A stretch of 20,220 bases of DNA from CAVCAD01 sp036653735. Its GTDB lineage: Bacteria; Bacillota_I; Bacilli_A; RF39; UBA660. The notes under the pieces were generated by a model, which ran no database searches, was not told the DNA's origin, and worked only from the letters and a program-made list of their open reading frames with translations. Position numbers and translations under genes: made by a program. The stretch's first letter is position 1; each line of letters opens with the position of its first letter. Shown here in pieces: positions 1 to 7,505 of the stretch. The stretch lies in assembly GCA_036653735.1 (NCBI GenBank), contig JAVVTI010000013.1:1-20220 (forward strand), written 5' to 3'.

Positions 1-50
1 ACCTATTCTTTATATAAATGATATCATAAAACTTAAAAATAAACAATATT

Positions 51-401
51 TTAATTTCTTGGTTTAAAAACTAGTGCTACTAAAAAAGCAGATATTATAG
101 TTATAACAAGCCCTCCTGAAGCATTACTTAAAAAACCTTTAATAAAACCAATATATCCTTGTGCTTCATAACCCTTAAGAGCACCAGAAACTAAAAGATG
201 ACCAAAATTAGTAATAGGAACGCTCGCTCCAGCACCAGCCCATGTTATAAACTTCTCATAAACACCAACAGAAGATAAAAAAGAACCTACAATAACAAAT
301 ATTGTATTAATATGTCCTGGAGTTAACTTAGTATAACTTAGTAATAACTGACCAATTAAACATACCACACCACAAAATAAAAAAGCCTTTAAAAATATCA
401 T
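51..401 (-). CDS. spoVAE: Stage V sporulation protein AE (SpoVAE/SpoVAEB)
   Basis: Small integral membrane protein of the SpoVA channel, which moves Ca-dipicolinic acid across the inner spore membrane during spore maturation and germination. The 116-residue product is almost entirely hydrophobic, with predicted segments near residues 5-25, 30-50 and 90-112. It has the Gly-rich family stretch containing PITNFGHLLVSGALKG around residues 62-77, matching the corresponding region of its paralogue SpoVAC two genes upstream (PTTGFAHAMTSSAMDY). It is the last recognised gene of the cluster: its start lies 3 bp after the spoVAD stop, so the two are surely cotranscribed. The family is normally about 115-120 residues, so it is full length. 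No terminator is visible in the 50 bp left of it. Assignment rests on both sequence and synteny. Confidence 0.93.
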   Translation of the reverse strand: MIFLKAFLFCGVVCLIGQLLLSYTKLTPGHINTIFVIVGSFLSSVGVYEKFITWAGAGASVPITNFGHLLVSGALKGYEAQGYIGFIKGFLSNASGGLVITIISAFLVALVFKPRN

Positions 402-403
402 AA

Positions 404-1363
404 CTATTGTACCTCCAAACTTATTGCATGAGATATAACAGGAATAGTCTTATTTAGATTACAACTAGTGCACGAGTGTAAAGAACCAGAAGAAATTAAT
501 AAAATCTTCTTATACTTTTTAGTATTAATATAATCAAATAATATAAAAGGTTGGCACACAGGACCACTTCCCCCAGCATACTTAAACTTCTTATTATTAC
601 TAAATAATAAGTAACCGGCATCTTCTATATTATCAAGAGATACATCATATTTAGAAATATAATAATCTTTAATAACCTCTAAACCATACTTACCACAATC
701 CCCTATAAGAATAAGATCATAATAACTAGCACTTCTCTTAGTATCCATCAAATGAGTATGTAAAGTATCCACAACTCCTTTAGCCATGGCACTACCCATA
801 TTATTTGCATCTTTTACTAATGAGTCTACTGCTTTACCAATAGTGGTGCACTCAATTTTTAACTTACCTTCTTTAGATATTAAACAAGATACAGCCCCTG
901 TAGAAGAATGAGAATTAACCTTCTTCCTAACAGCTCCATATTCAATAGGAAATCTAAATTGTTTTTCATTAACTAAATTATGACTACTTACCGTTACAAT
1001 TATATTCTTATAATGATTCATAAAAGAAGCAGCAATAATAAGTCCTTCAGCAAAAGAAGAACAAGCACTATATATACCTAAAAACGCAATATTATTTTTG
1101 CATGCATTAAAACTAGATGCACATAATTGATTTTGTAAATCAGAAGCAATAAATAAATCAGCTTTCTTTATTTTTTCCTTATTTATTAATCCTTTAATAC
1201 TCAAACTTTGATAATAACTCTCTGTTTCTTCTACTGATTTATTCTTATAATAAAACTTATTTACTACATAATCAGCTTTACTTAATGTAATAGGATTATA
1301 CTGATTATGTATAACAGAATATTTATTTTTAATATAAACATCATTATAAAATATAGTATTCAT
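404..1363 (-). CDS. spoVAD: Stage V sporulation protein AD (SpoVAD)
   Basis: Thiolase-fold protein that in Bacillus binds dipicolinic acid directly and works with SpoVAC and SpoVAE in loading it into the forespore. The 319 residues are slightly shorter than the roughly 338 of B. subtilis. The family nucleophile-like Cys lies in GIYSACSSFAEG (C101), and further family-like stretches are SSHNLVNEKQFRFPIEYG (about 126-143), TGAVSCLISKEG and the C-terminal GGSGPVCQPFILFDY. There is no signal peptide or membrane span, as expected for a cytoplasmic-face subunit. The ATG overlaps the spoVAC stop (ATGA-type overlap), indicating translational coupling. Confidence 0.95.
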   Translation of the reverse strand: MNTIFYNDVYIKNKYSVIHNQYNPITLSKADYVVNKFYYKNKSVEETESYYQSLSIKGLINKEKIKKADLFIASDLQNQLCASSFNACKNNIAFLGIYSACSSFAEGLIIAASFMNHYKNIIVTVSSHNLVNEKQFRFPIEYGAVRKKVNSHSSTGAVSCLISKEGKLKIECTTIGKAVDSLVKDANNMGSAMAKGVVDTLHTHLMDTKRSASYYDLILIGDCGKYGLEVIKDYYISKYDVSLDNIEDAGYLLFSNNKKFKYAGGSGPVCQPFILFDYINTKKYKKILLISSGSLHSCTSCNLNKTIPVISHAISLEVQ

Positions 1364-1791
1364 TTAAATACCACCCTTAATAGAGCAAATAAAAACGAAA
1401 AAAATATCCCATATAATATAATACTACCAGTTAATTTAAAAATATTTCCCCCTATTCCTTTAACAAAACCTTCTTTTCTATAATCCATTGCACTGCTAGT
1501 CATAGCATGAGCAAACCCTGTTGTAGGAACAATTAAACCACCCTTACAATAACTAACCATACTATCAAAAAAACCTAAACCAGTGAGTAAAGAAGAAATA
1601 ACCACAATAACAATCATTGTCATCATAAAAGAATCGGGAAGTGATAACTTTAGATAATTATTAAATATAAAAACAATACCCTGACCACATACACCAACAA
1701 AACCTCCTACAAAAAAAGCAATAAACATATCTTTAAATATCTCTTCTTTAGGAGTGTTTTTCTTTACAATTTTTAAAAAATTATCAACCAT
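1360..1791 (-). CDS. spoVAC: Stage V sporulation protein AC (SpoVAC)
   Basis: Membrane subunit of the SpoVA dipicolinate channel; B. subtilis SpoVAC behaves as a mechanosensitive channel in vitro (family knowledge). The 143-residue protein begins with a charged cytoplasmic stretch (VDNFLKIVKKNTPKEEIFKD), then has hydrophobic segments near 24-48, 54-75 and 115-140. The conserved loop has VPTTGFAHAMTSSAMDYRKEGFVKGIG around residues 88-114. It starts 47 bp after the sigF stop and overlaps spoVAD by 4 bp. SpoVAA and SpoVAB, which precede it in Bacillus, are missing, so this is the minimal C-D-E set found in many Firmicutes. Confidence 0.94.
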   Translation of the reverse strand: MVDNFLKIVKKNTPKEEIFKDMFIAFFVGGFVGVCGQGIVFIFNNYLKLSLPDSFMMTMIVIVVISSLLTGLGFFDSMVSYCKGGLIVPTTGFAHAMTSSAMDYRKEGFVKGIGGNIFKLTGSIILYGIFFSFLFALLRVVFK

Positions 1792-1838
1792 ATTTATAGC
1801 ACCTAATATTATTATGGAGATAACTTCAAATAATATAA

Positions 1839-2495
1839 CTAAGAAACCATATTATTATACATTTTCTTCAAAATATGTTTTTCACTTCTACATATCTTTA
1901 CTTGAGATACCCCAAGTTCATCAGCAGTTTCACTCTGAGAATAATCTTTATAATATCTAAAATCAACTATTTTTCTATCAAATTCACTTAACTTATCTAT
2001 TTCATCTTTTATAGATATACTATTATCAACCTCTTCTTCATTATTCATCTGCACAAAATTATAATACTCTTCATTAGTTTCTAGTTCAAAATCTAAACTT
2101 AAAGTAAATGCAGCTTGACTAATAGCATCACTCATTGTACACTCATCTATTTCTAAGTATGAACAAATCTCAGTTAATGATGGTTCTCTTTGTAATTTTT
2201 GTAATAAATAATCCTTAGTCTTTTCATATAACTTATATAATTTCATAGTATAAGTACTAAGTTTAATATTCCTATCATTCTTAATATACTTAATAATCTC
2301 ACCTTTAATATAAATATAAGCAAAAGAAGTAAACTTAGTACTTAAAGAATCATTATAATGTTTCTTAGCATCAATTAATCCCAAAACTCCCACTTGAAAT
2401 AAATCTTCAACATCATAATAATTACTATAATAAGAGGCTATCTTATATATTAAATTTCTATTCATATCAATAAGATCCATTATTTCACTTTTCAT
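1839..2495 (-). CDS. sigF: Forespore RNA polymerase sigma factor, SigF-type
   Basis: Sigma-70 family factor that should direct early forespore transcription. Region 2 spans about residues 5-80, with VEDLFQVGVLGLIDA in region 2.1-2.2 and FTSFAYIYIKGEIIKYIKND through 2.3-2.4. A region 3-like helix pair follows (REPSLTEICSYLEID), and the C-terminal region 4 helix-turn-helix contains YSQSETADELGVSQVKICRSEKHILKKM. The GVSQVxxxRxEKxILK signature is typical of SigF/SigG. At 218 residues it is shorter than B. subtilis SigF (255), mainly lacking the N-terminal extension. Its ATG overlaps the spoIIAA TGA (ATGA) and is preceded by AGGAG. SigG is the alternative; position after spoIIAA and before spoVA favours SigF. 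In B. subtilis SigF is held by SpoIIAB, whose gene is not here. Confidence 0.9.
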   Translation of the reverse strand: MKSEIMDLIDMNRNLIYKIASYYSNYYDVEDLFQVGVLGLIDAKKHYNDSLSTKFTSFAYIYIKGEIIKYIKNDRNIKLSTYTMKLYKLYEKTKDYLLQKLQREPSLTEICSYLEIDECTMSDAISQAAFTLSLDFELETNEEYYNFVQMNNEEEVDNSISIKDEIDKLSEFDRKIVDFRYYKDYSQSETADELGVSQVKICRSEKHILKKMYNNMVS

Positions 2496-2833
2496 AAATT
2501 AAAACTCCTAAAAGCATTTAATTCATTATTAAGTAATTTACATTTCTTATCTACTTTATAATATATAATCTTATCTAAAAGATAATTCTTTATATTACAT
2601 ATAACAATTTTTCCATTCCATTTTCTTATTAACTTAGAAACCTTCTTAAGATTTTTAGCCCCATAATAGTCTACATCTTTTACATTACTAAAATTAAATA
2701 CAATATACCTAAACTCATTATACTCAAGTATAGGTATTACTTCTTCTTTAAATAAACCAATACAATCCTTAGTAAAAAAACCATTAATTCTAATAAATAA
2801 TACCCCTTTGTCAAACTCATAACTTATATTCAT
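2492..2833 (-). CDS. spoIIAA: Anti-sigma F factor antagonist-like STAS protein (SpoIIAA), atypical phosphosite
   Basis: STAS-domain protein in the spoIIAA position directly upstream of, and overlapping by 4 bp, sigF. The 113-residue length matches SpoIIAA (117 in B. subtilis), and the beta-strand pattern VLFIRINGF, YIVFNFSNVKDVD and KIVICNIKNYL is clear. The internal ATG at 2833 is chosen because GGTGA lies at good distance before it and MNISYEFDKG aligns with family N-termini. In B. subtilis the kinase SpoIIAB phosphorylates Ser58 within MDSSGLG; here the aligned stretch reads VDYYGAK, Tyr56-Tyr57 replacing both Ser residues. With spoIIAB also missing between this gene and sigF, the classical partner-switch cannot operate as known. 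It may be vestigial or work by another route. Confidence 0.82.
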   Translation of the reverse strand: MNISYEFDKGVLFIRINGFFTKDCIGLFKEEVIPILEYNEFRYIVFNFSNVKDVDYYGAKNLKKVSKLIRKWNGKIVICNIKNYLLDKIIYYKVDKKCKLLNNELNAFRSFNL

Positions 2834-2900
2834 TCTCTTCACCATTACTAATATAATATAAAATTAATATATAGCATACTAAATCGACAAAAATAGAGAA

Positions 2901-4109
2901 TTATTTCGTATGACATTTTTCAACAATTAATTTAATAAAAATTATTATGCATATAATTGTTAGCAATGAAAATATAGTATATATAGGTATCATATTAATA
3001 TTTTCTTTTTTATTTTTATCAGCATAAGCAATTTTTTCATTTGTTATAGCACCTAAAGAAGTTGGTTCTTCATTTTCTAAATTATCATCCTTAATATCCT
3101 TATCTATATTATTAAGACTACTATTTATAATTTCTTCTTTTCTAACTATAACTTCTCTTTTTATAGGAACATCTACATAATTATATATAGTCTGAGTATC
3201 AACTACAGGCTCTATCTTTTCATATCTATAAAATACTTTAGCACTTAAATCATCTCTAATAAATCCATCCATTTTATTAAAATATCCTTCAGCATACTTT
3301 TTATTAATTATATTATACTTAAATAATGTATCACGATAAATATATGTATACTTAGTAAAAGAATAATATCTCTTCCAGTATATATCTCTATTATTAATAA
3401 TCTTATGATCAATTTGATTACTTAGATTAACTGTATTATCATAATACTCAAGATTACATGATGCTATTTCATATCTATTATCTTGCATAACTTTAACAGT
3501 TAAACTCTTTTTATCAGTATTAAAACTCTTAAAATATATAACAAGTTCAAAATCATCTACTGCTATCATTTCTTTAAACTTAATATTAAAAATAGTACTA
3601 AAATAATATTTAAATGCATTATCAGTTACATCTCCATTAATAAGACTCTTTACATCAACTACTTCATCATTATTTTTACCACTTAATTCAAAATCTATAG
3701 TTTCCTTAGTTCTTCTATTTCTAACAACAAACTCACTTATATAATTTTCATCATTCATATTTTTTTGTGCAAAATTCATAATATAAACAGAGTTCATATT
3801 ATTATGATCTATAACAATAGGTTCACTTAATTCCTTTGTCTCTCTAAATCTTTTATAAGCAGGAACATCTAACGATTCCTTTGAATACTCTGTATATTTC
3901 TTATCATTATAATCAATAAATTCTTTTTTACTTTCATCATACAAATCATAGTTTTCACTTTTTTCTAATTTATACCATCTATATTTTATATCTGTTTCTA
4001 TCTTCATATTACTAGTATCATCTGGTAATTTATCTTCCCATGAACAGTATGCTCTAACATTAACTATACTAAATATAAACATACAAACTATTAAAATAAA
4101 TTTCTTCAT
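2901..4109 (-). CDS. Exported single-pass protein of unknown function in the spoIIA cluster
   Basis: I do not recognise a named family. The 402-residue product has a strong N-terminal signal sequence (KKFILIVCMFIFSIVNVRA) with likely cleavage near AYC. A long polar, Tyr/Asp/Lys-rich region about 340 residues long looks like a beta-rich extracytoplasmic ectodomain. A C-terminal membrane span near residues 372-395 (IPIYTIFSLLTIICIIIFIKLIV) is followed by a short cytoplasmic tail. The start at 4109 is preferred over the upstream in-frame GTG because GGAGGTGAG ends 6 bp before it. It lies between the dacF terminator and spoIIAA, about 67 bp from the latter, apparently as first gene of the spoIIA-spoVA transcript. 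Topology suggests a surface or intermembrane-space role during engulfment; that is inference only. Confidence 0.8.
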   Translation of the reverse strand: MKKFILIVCMFIFSIVNVRAYCSWEDKLPDDTSNMKIETDIKYRWYKLEKSENYDLYDESKKEFIDYNDKKYTEYSKESLDVPAYKRFRETKELSEPIVIDHNNMNSVYIMNFAQKNMNDENYISEFVVRNRRTKETIDFELSGKNNDEVVDVKSLINGDVTDNAFKYYFSTIFNIKFKEMIAVDDFELVIYFKSFNTDKKSLTVKVMQDNRYEIASCNLEYYDNTVNLSNQIDHKIINNRDIYWKRYYSFTKYTYIYRDTLFKYNIINKKYAEGYFNKMDGFIRDDLSAKVFYRYEKIEPVVDTQTIYNYVDVPIKREVIVRKEEIINSSLNNIDKDIKDDNLENEEPTSLGAITNEKIAYADKNKKENINMIPIYTIFSLLTIICIIIFIKLIVEKCHTK

Positions 4110-4166
4110 ACTTCTCACCTCCTTCACTTATATTATTTGCTAAAGCACTACATAAACGCTTCTAAT

Positions 4167-4194
4167 GTTATTAACATAATAAAATGTTAATAAC
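4167..4194. promoter_or_regulatory. 11-bp perfect inverted repeat upstream of the spoIIA cluster
   Basis: GTTATTAACAT at 4167-4177 and ATGTTAATAAC at 4184-4194 are perfect inverted copies separated by AATAAA. The structure lies about 58 bp upstream of the first gene of the minus-strand sporulation cluster, after the dacF terminator. No T-run follows it in the minus direction, so it looks more like an operator or leader hairpin than a terminator. No convincing promoter boxes could be fixed beside it. Confidence 0.4.
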
Positions 4195-4217
4195 TTCTTA
4201 ATAAGATAATTGCATAC

Positions 4218-4245
4218 AAAAAAATAAGCAAATTTTAAAATTTGC
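4218..4245 (-). terminator. Rho-independent terminator after dacF
   Basis: The palindrome GCAAATTTTAAAATTTGC at 4228-4245 is followed on the minus strand by TTATTTTTTT (4227-4218). It sits between the dacF stop and the spoIIA cluster, so dacF is probably a separate transcript from the downstream sporulation genes. Confidence 0.75.
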
Positions 4246-4253
4246 CTACTCTT

Positions 4254-4282
4254 TTAATAAATTAATATAATTAATTTATTAA
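4254..4282. repeat. 13-bp AT-only inverted repeat in the dacF 3' region
   Basis: TTAATAAATTAAT at 4254-4266 and its perfect inverse at 4270-4282 flank a 3-base loop, just 3' of dacF and before the terminator. It is entirely A/T and has no T-run of its own. It may stabilise the mRNA 3' end or be chance in AT-rich DNA. Confidence 0.4.
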
Positions 4283-4312
4283 ACTATTAAATTTATACCT
4301 TACAAAACTCTT

Positions 4313-4849
4313 CTATATTTTACCAGATATTATATCTTTATAATGATTAAATAAATTTCTTACATACTTACACTTAACAGCACTTTCATTTAAGACTAAA
4401 TCATAAGGAGTTCGTTTATTATTATATTTAAGTATTAACTTACCTACAACCTCACCCTTATTAACATCACCACTAAGATTATAAGTCTTAATTTCATAAC
4501 TATATTTAATATCATTTTTCTTAATATCTAGAAGTAAATTAAGATCATCTCTTAAATAATAATTATAATATTTATTTCTTGTCTTATCTATCCTTAACTT
4601 ACCTAATACCTTCTTAGAACTTAAAACATTCTTAATCTTATAATTCCTAAACCCATATTCAAAAAGACCAATTGTTTCCTCATTCCTATCATCCTTAGAA
4701 CTACTACCAAGTATTACACTTATTAACCTCATTCCATTTTTATTAATAGTCGCTATAATACATTTACCCGCATTATCAGTAGACCCTGTCTTAAGCCCAT
4801 CTACTCCCTTATAAAAACGTACTAAGTTAGTTGAATATTCAATTAGCAT
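4313..4849 (-). pseudogene. dacF: dacF 3' part (D-Ala-D-Ala carboxypeptidase, KTG half), split by element
   Basis: C-terminal half of a DacF-type penicillin-binding D-alanyl-D-alanine carboxypeptidase. It carries the third active-site motif, KTG, in VDGLKTGSTDNAGKCIIAT, then the rest of the transpeptidase fold (LISVILGSSSKDDRNEET, LFEYGFRNY) and the C-terminal beta-sandwich domain (PBP5_C) common to DacA/DacF. There is no signal peptide, Ser-x-x-Lys or SxN motif. The apparent first seven codons (MLIEYST) are element DNA; host sequence begins at the shared dinucleotide at 4827-4828. Joined to the 5' half at 7533-8179, the reading frame continues without a stop through VNTNNLVRFYKGVDG to give 386 residues. 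As it stands this half has no plausible translation start of its own. Confidence 0.93.
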
Positions 4850-4853
4850 AAAA
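4829..4853. repeat. Left half of attP-like site (recombination end of the dacF element)
   Basis: The 25-bp arm beginning AGTTGAATATTCAATTAGC lies directly inside the TT at 4827-4828. It is an inverted copy of the arm at 7508-7532, 23 of 25 bases identical. TT-flanked halves of this size and orientation are what a large serine integrase leaves when a roughly 50-bp pseudo-palindromic attP is split by integration. Confidence 0.85.
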
Positions 4854-4968
4854 CTAACTATTTTCTGTGCTAAAAAGAAGTTAAAATGTATAGAATTAAA
4901 TGAAATTATATTATAGGAAATATATAAGCAACTTCAAAACTAATAAATAAGAAAAGGAGTAATAAATA

Positions 4969-6378
4969 ATGAAAACCGCAATATATGTAAGAGTTTCTAC
5001 TGAAGACCAAGCCAAAGAAGGATTTTCAATTAATGCTCAAAAAGAAAAATTAACTGCATTCTGCAAATTAAAACAGTGGTCAATATATGATTATTATATA
5101 GATGAAGGAATATCCGCTAAAAACATAAAGGATAGACCTGAAATAAATAGAATGCTTAATGACGTTAAAACAAAAAAAGTTAAAAATGTTCTAGTATATA
5201 AATTAGATAGATTAACAAGAAATACCAGGGATTTAATTGACTTAGTAGAAATGTTTAAAATTTATGATTGTAATTTAAATTCAGTGACTGAAAGTATAGA
5301 TACAACTAACGCTATAGGAAATATGTTTCTAAAAATAGTTGGTACATTTGCTGAATTTGAAAGAGAAAATCTTGCAGAGAGAGTTTCTTTTGGTTACGAA
5401 CAAAAAACAAGAGAAGGAAATTATACAAACACAAATGGTGTTTATGGATATGATTATATAATAGGTAAAATGATATTAAAAGTTAATATCTTAGAATCTG
5501 AATATGTAAAAGAAATATACAATTCATATTTAAATGGATGGTCAATGCAAAAAATTGCTAGAACATTTAATAAAAATAAAGTGCCTACTAAACGTGGTGG
5601 ATTTTGGCAGCAATCAACAATAAAATCTATATTATCAAATCCTTTATATGTAGGGCGTATAAGATATGGAGTTAATAAAAAAGGTATACCCACTGAATAT
5701 AAATGTGCTTATGATAAAATACTTGATAACAATACTTTTAATAGAGTACAGGAATTAATGAAAACTAGGACACACTTTAAAGAAAAAAAATATCCTAGTG
5801 AAAAAGCTTTTTTTAGTCCTCTTCTTACTTGTGCTAAATGTGGTGCTAAATTTCATCCTAAACAACAATCACATAGTGGTAAACATTATATTTCCTACTA
5901 CTGCAATAACAAGCAAATAGCTAAATGTGATTGTAGAGGTGTTTCTCATAATAAAGTATTAAATGCTTTTGAAAACTATATTAATACTATTACATTAGAT
6001 AAAGATATTGAATTAACAAATCAAATTGATAATAAATACAAGCAAGCTATATTAAAAGATATTAGTAATTATGAGGTAAAAAGAAAACGCATACAAACAG
6101 ATTATTTAAGCGGAAATATACTAAGTGAAGAATATAGAAAATTTATAGATGAACTTGTAACTCAAAAGTCTATTTTAGAAAGTAAATTAAATGAATTTAA
6201 CAATAACCAAAATACAACTGACTATAATCAATACAAAGATATATTAACTAATTTAAAAATTAACTGGGAAAATCTAGATTATGAAGAAAAAAAATCTTTT
6301 ATAAATCAATTTATTAAAAATATTACTCTTGACATCTCAAGTACTATACCTAAGATAAAAGAACTTAGTTTTAACTAA
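4969..6378 (+). CDS. Large serine recombinase of the dacF element
   Basis: Site-specific recombinase expected to integrate and excise the element in which it lies. The N-terminal resolvase domain (about 1-145) has IYVRVST with catalytic Ser10 and Arg8, and KLDRLTRNTRDL with conserved arginines. A recombinase domain follows (about 155-260; WSMQKIARTFNKNKVPTKRGGFW, STIKSILSNPLYVG), then a zinc ribbon with Cys288, Cys291, Cys312 and Cys320 or Cys322, and a coiled-coil-like region near 350-430. At 469 residues it is a normal full-length enzyme of the phage-integrase/SpoIVCA class. An AAGGAG site precedes the ATG. It is transcribed opposite to dacF, and its stop lies inside a hairpin shared with the convergent Fic gene. 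Confidence 0.96.
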   Translation: MKTAIYVRVSTEDQAKEGFSINAQKEKLTAFCKLKQWSIYDYYIDEGISAKNIKDRPEINRMLNDVKTKKVKNVLVYKLDRLTRNTRDLIDLVEMFKIYDCNLNSVTESIDTTNAIGNMFLKIVGTFAEFERENLAERVSFGYEQKTREGNYTNTNGVYGYDYIIGKMILKVNILESEYVKEIYNSYLNGWSMQKIARTFNKNKVPTKRGGFWQQSTIKSILSNPLYVGRIRYGVNKKGIPTEYKCAYDKILDNNTFNRVQELMKTRTHFKEKKYPSEKAFFSPLLTCAKCGAKFHPKQQSHSGKHYISYYCNNKQIAKCDCRGVSHNKVLNAFENYINTITLDKDIELTNQIDNKYKQAILKDISNYEVKRKRIQTDYLSGNILSEEYRKFIDELVTQKSILESKLNEFNNNQNTTDYNQYKDILTNLKINWENLDYEEKKSFINQFIKNITLDISSTIPKIKELSFN

Positions 6379-6385
6379 GTTCTTT
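6358..6385. terminator. Hairpin between convergent recombinase and Fic genes
   Basis: AAAGAACTTAGTT (6358-6370) and its perfect inverse AACTAAGTTCTTT (6373-6385) form a 13-bp stem containing the recombinase stop codon. T-rich flanks are modest on both sides, so it is a plausible bidirectional terminator for the convergent pair. Confidence 0.6.
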
Positions 6386-6416
6386 ATCATCTAATACCAC
6401 TATTTCTTCATTCATA

Positions 6417-7247
6417 TTATTCATTAATAATTAGATCATCATTTAATAAAACATTATTTTTATTTAATAATAAGTTTTCATAAAATTTAATTAAATATTC
6501 ATTAGTTGGATAAATATCTTTTACAACATTAGTATAATTAGCTCTTACTAAAGCATTCCTAAAATATACTGAATGTTCTTTAAATAAGTCATTATTAACA
6601 TTAAATCCCATACTTCTTAAATACTTTTCAATAAGTACAGCTGTAGTTCTAGTATTACCTTCTCTAAATGGATGAGCTTGCCATATACTAGATGTAAAAT
6701 CTACTACATGCTCTATTTTCTCTTTCATAGATAATTTAGAATAATCAAACTCTTTTTCTTTATTAAAATCATGCTCTAAACCCTCTTCTAATTGATGATA
6801 TGGCAAATAATTAACAGTATCTCCTCTTAAAATAGGCTCATCTTTTGTTATATTAACATTTCTATATATTCCCGCAAAATCATATATATCCTTAAATAAA
6901 TATTTATGAATATTCTTAAATGTAATAGGAAGTAGTCCAAAACTATTATCATTTAATAATTCATTAATTCTAGTTGCTACTAAATCACACTCTAACTCCT
7001 TAGCAATTACTTTATTATTTATATCTTTAGTTTCATAATAACTTATTAATTTCTCTTCAACATCATAAGCACTAATCTTACCATCTATATTTTCTTTAAC
7101 TAAATCCATCATATAAGTTGAAGGAACTAAATTATCTACTTTTTGAAGTCCAATAGCCATATTCCAATATAATTGCTTTACTTGTTTATTAGTTGTTTCT
7201 TTTGTTTCTTTATACTCATTTAAAGCACCATCTAAATTACTATCCAT
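6417..7247 (-). CDS. Fic-domain protein (probable AMP-transferase toxin)
   Basis: Fic-fold protein, a family that usually transfers AMP from ATP to hydroxyl groups of target proteins. The Fic domain covers about residues 105-265: the flap/entry region FKNIHKYLFKDIYDFAGIYRNVNI is followed by the active-site loop HPFREGNTR (192-200), with catalytic His192 and a variant GNTR instead of GNGR ending. The N-terminal part (about 25-75, GLQKVDNLVPSTYMMDLVKENIDG) is a helical region resembling those before other Firmicute Fic domains; it may be autoinhibitory, but I cannot identify the (S/T)xxxE(G/N) inhibitory motif with confidence. A strong AGGAGG precedes the ATG. Located inside the dacF element, it is likely cargo, a stabilising toxin or defence gene. 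No separate antitoxin gene is recognisable. Confidence 0.92.
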   Translation of the reverse strand: MDSNLDGALNEYKETKETTNKQVKQLYWNMAIGLQKVDNLVPSTYMMDLVKENIDGKISAYDVEEKLISYYETKDINNKVIAKELECDLVATRINELLNDNSFGLLPITFKNIHKYLFKDIYDFAGIYRNVNITKDEPILRGDTVNYLPYHQLEEGLEHDFNKEKEFDYSKLSMKEKIEHVVDFTSSIWQAHPFREGNTRTTAVLIEKYLRSMGFNVNNDLFKEHSVYFRNALVRANYTNVVKDIYPTNEYLIKFYENLLLNKNNVLLNDDLIINE

Positions 7248-7342
7248 TTTGGCCTCCTATTAACCTTTAACATAATATATTATACCATTTTATAGCAGTA
7301 TTTACCACAGTTTTATCATACTTACAAACATTAAAAAAACAA

Positions 7343-7426
7343 TTACTTTGTCTCTTTAAGTATCTTTAATAATGATGTTTTAATAAAAAACTCCATTATT
7401 GCTTTTTGTGTATCTTTATTTATCAC
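7343..7426 (-). CDS. 27-residue micropeptide in the dacF element
   Basis: GTG-initiated ORF with AGAGGA about 6 bp upstream, encoding a 27-residue amphipathic helical peptide (INKDTQKAIMEFFIKTSLLK and a basic tail). It overlaps the end of the preceding 29-codon ORF and is read in the same direction as dacF. Short helical peptides near large serine recombinases can be directionality factors, but there is no homology evidence I can cite from sequence alone. Translation is plausible because of the ribosome-binding site; function unknown. Confidence 0.45.
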   Translation of the reverse strand: MINKDTQKAIMEFFIKTSLLKILKETK

Positions 7427-7505
7427 TTTTTATTCCTCTTTCTTCTTTTAATTTGTCTAGCTTTAAATCCAAATAAAATTTAACATAATAAGTAACAAAA
7501 AGCAC
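7416..7505 (-). CDS. 29-codon ORF whose GTG overlaps the dacF 5'-fragment stop
   Basis: The truncated dacF frame ends in TAG and the last G is the first base of a GTG opening this ORF (TAGTG). The peptide has a hydrophobic start (LFVTYYVKFYLDLKL) and a charged end (DKLKEERGIKSDK). No Shine-Dalgarno site is evident, so any translation would depend on ribosomes finishing the dacF 5' fragment. It may be only leader sequence for the next micropeptide. Function unknown. Confidence 0.3.
   Translation of the reverse strand: MLFVTYYVKFYLDLKLDKLKEERGIKSDK

Noticed and set aside
1754..1960. Plus-strand open frame of 68 codons
   Set aside because: Antisense to the spoVAC start and sigF end, no ribosome-binding site and no protein-like pattern; a shadow of AT-rich coding DNA.
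2492..2833. SpoIIAA gene as an unrelated STAS protein
   Set aside because: Length, overlap with sigF and synteny with spoVA make SpoIIAA the best name despite the missing serine; the doubt is recorded in its entry.
5454..5693. Minus-strand open frame of 79 codons inside the first recombinase gene
   Set aside because: Antisense to a well-conserved recombinase domain; composition explained by the real gene.
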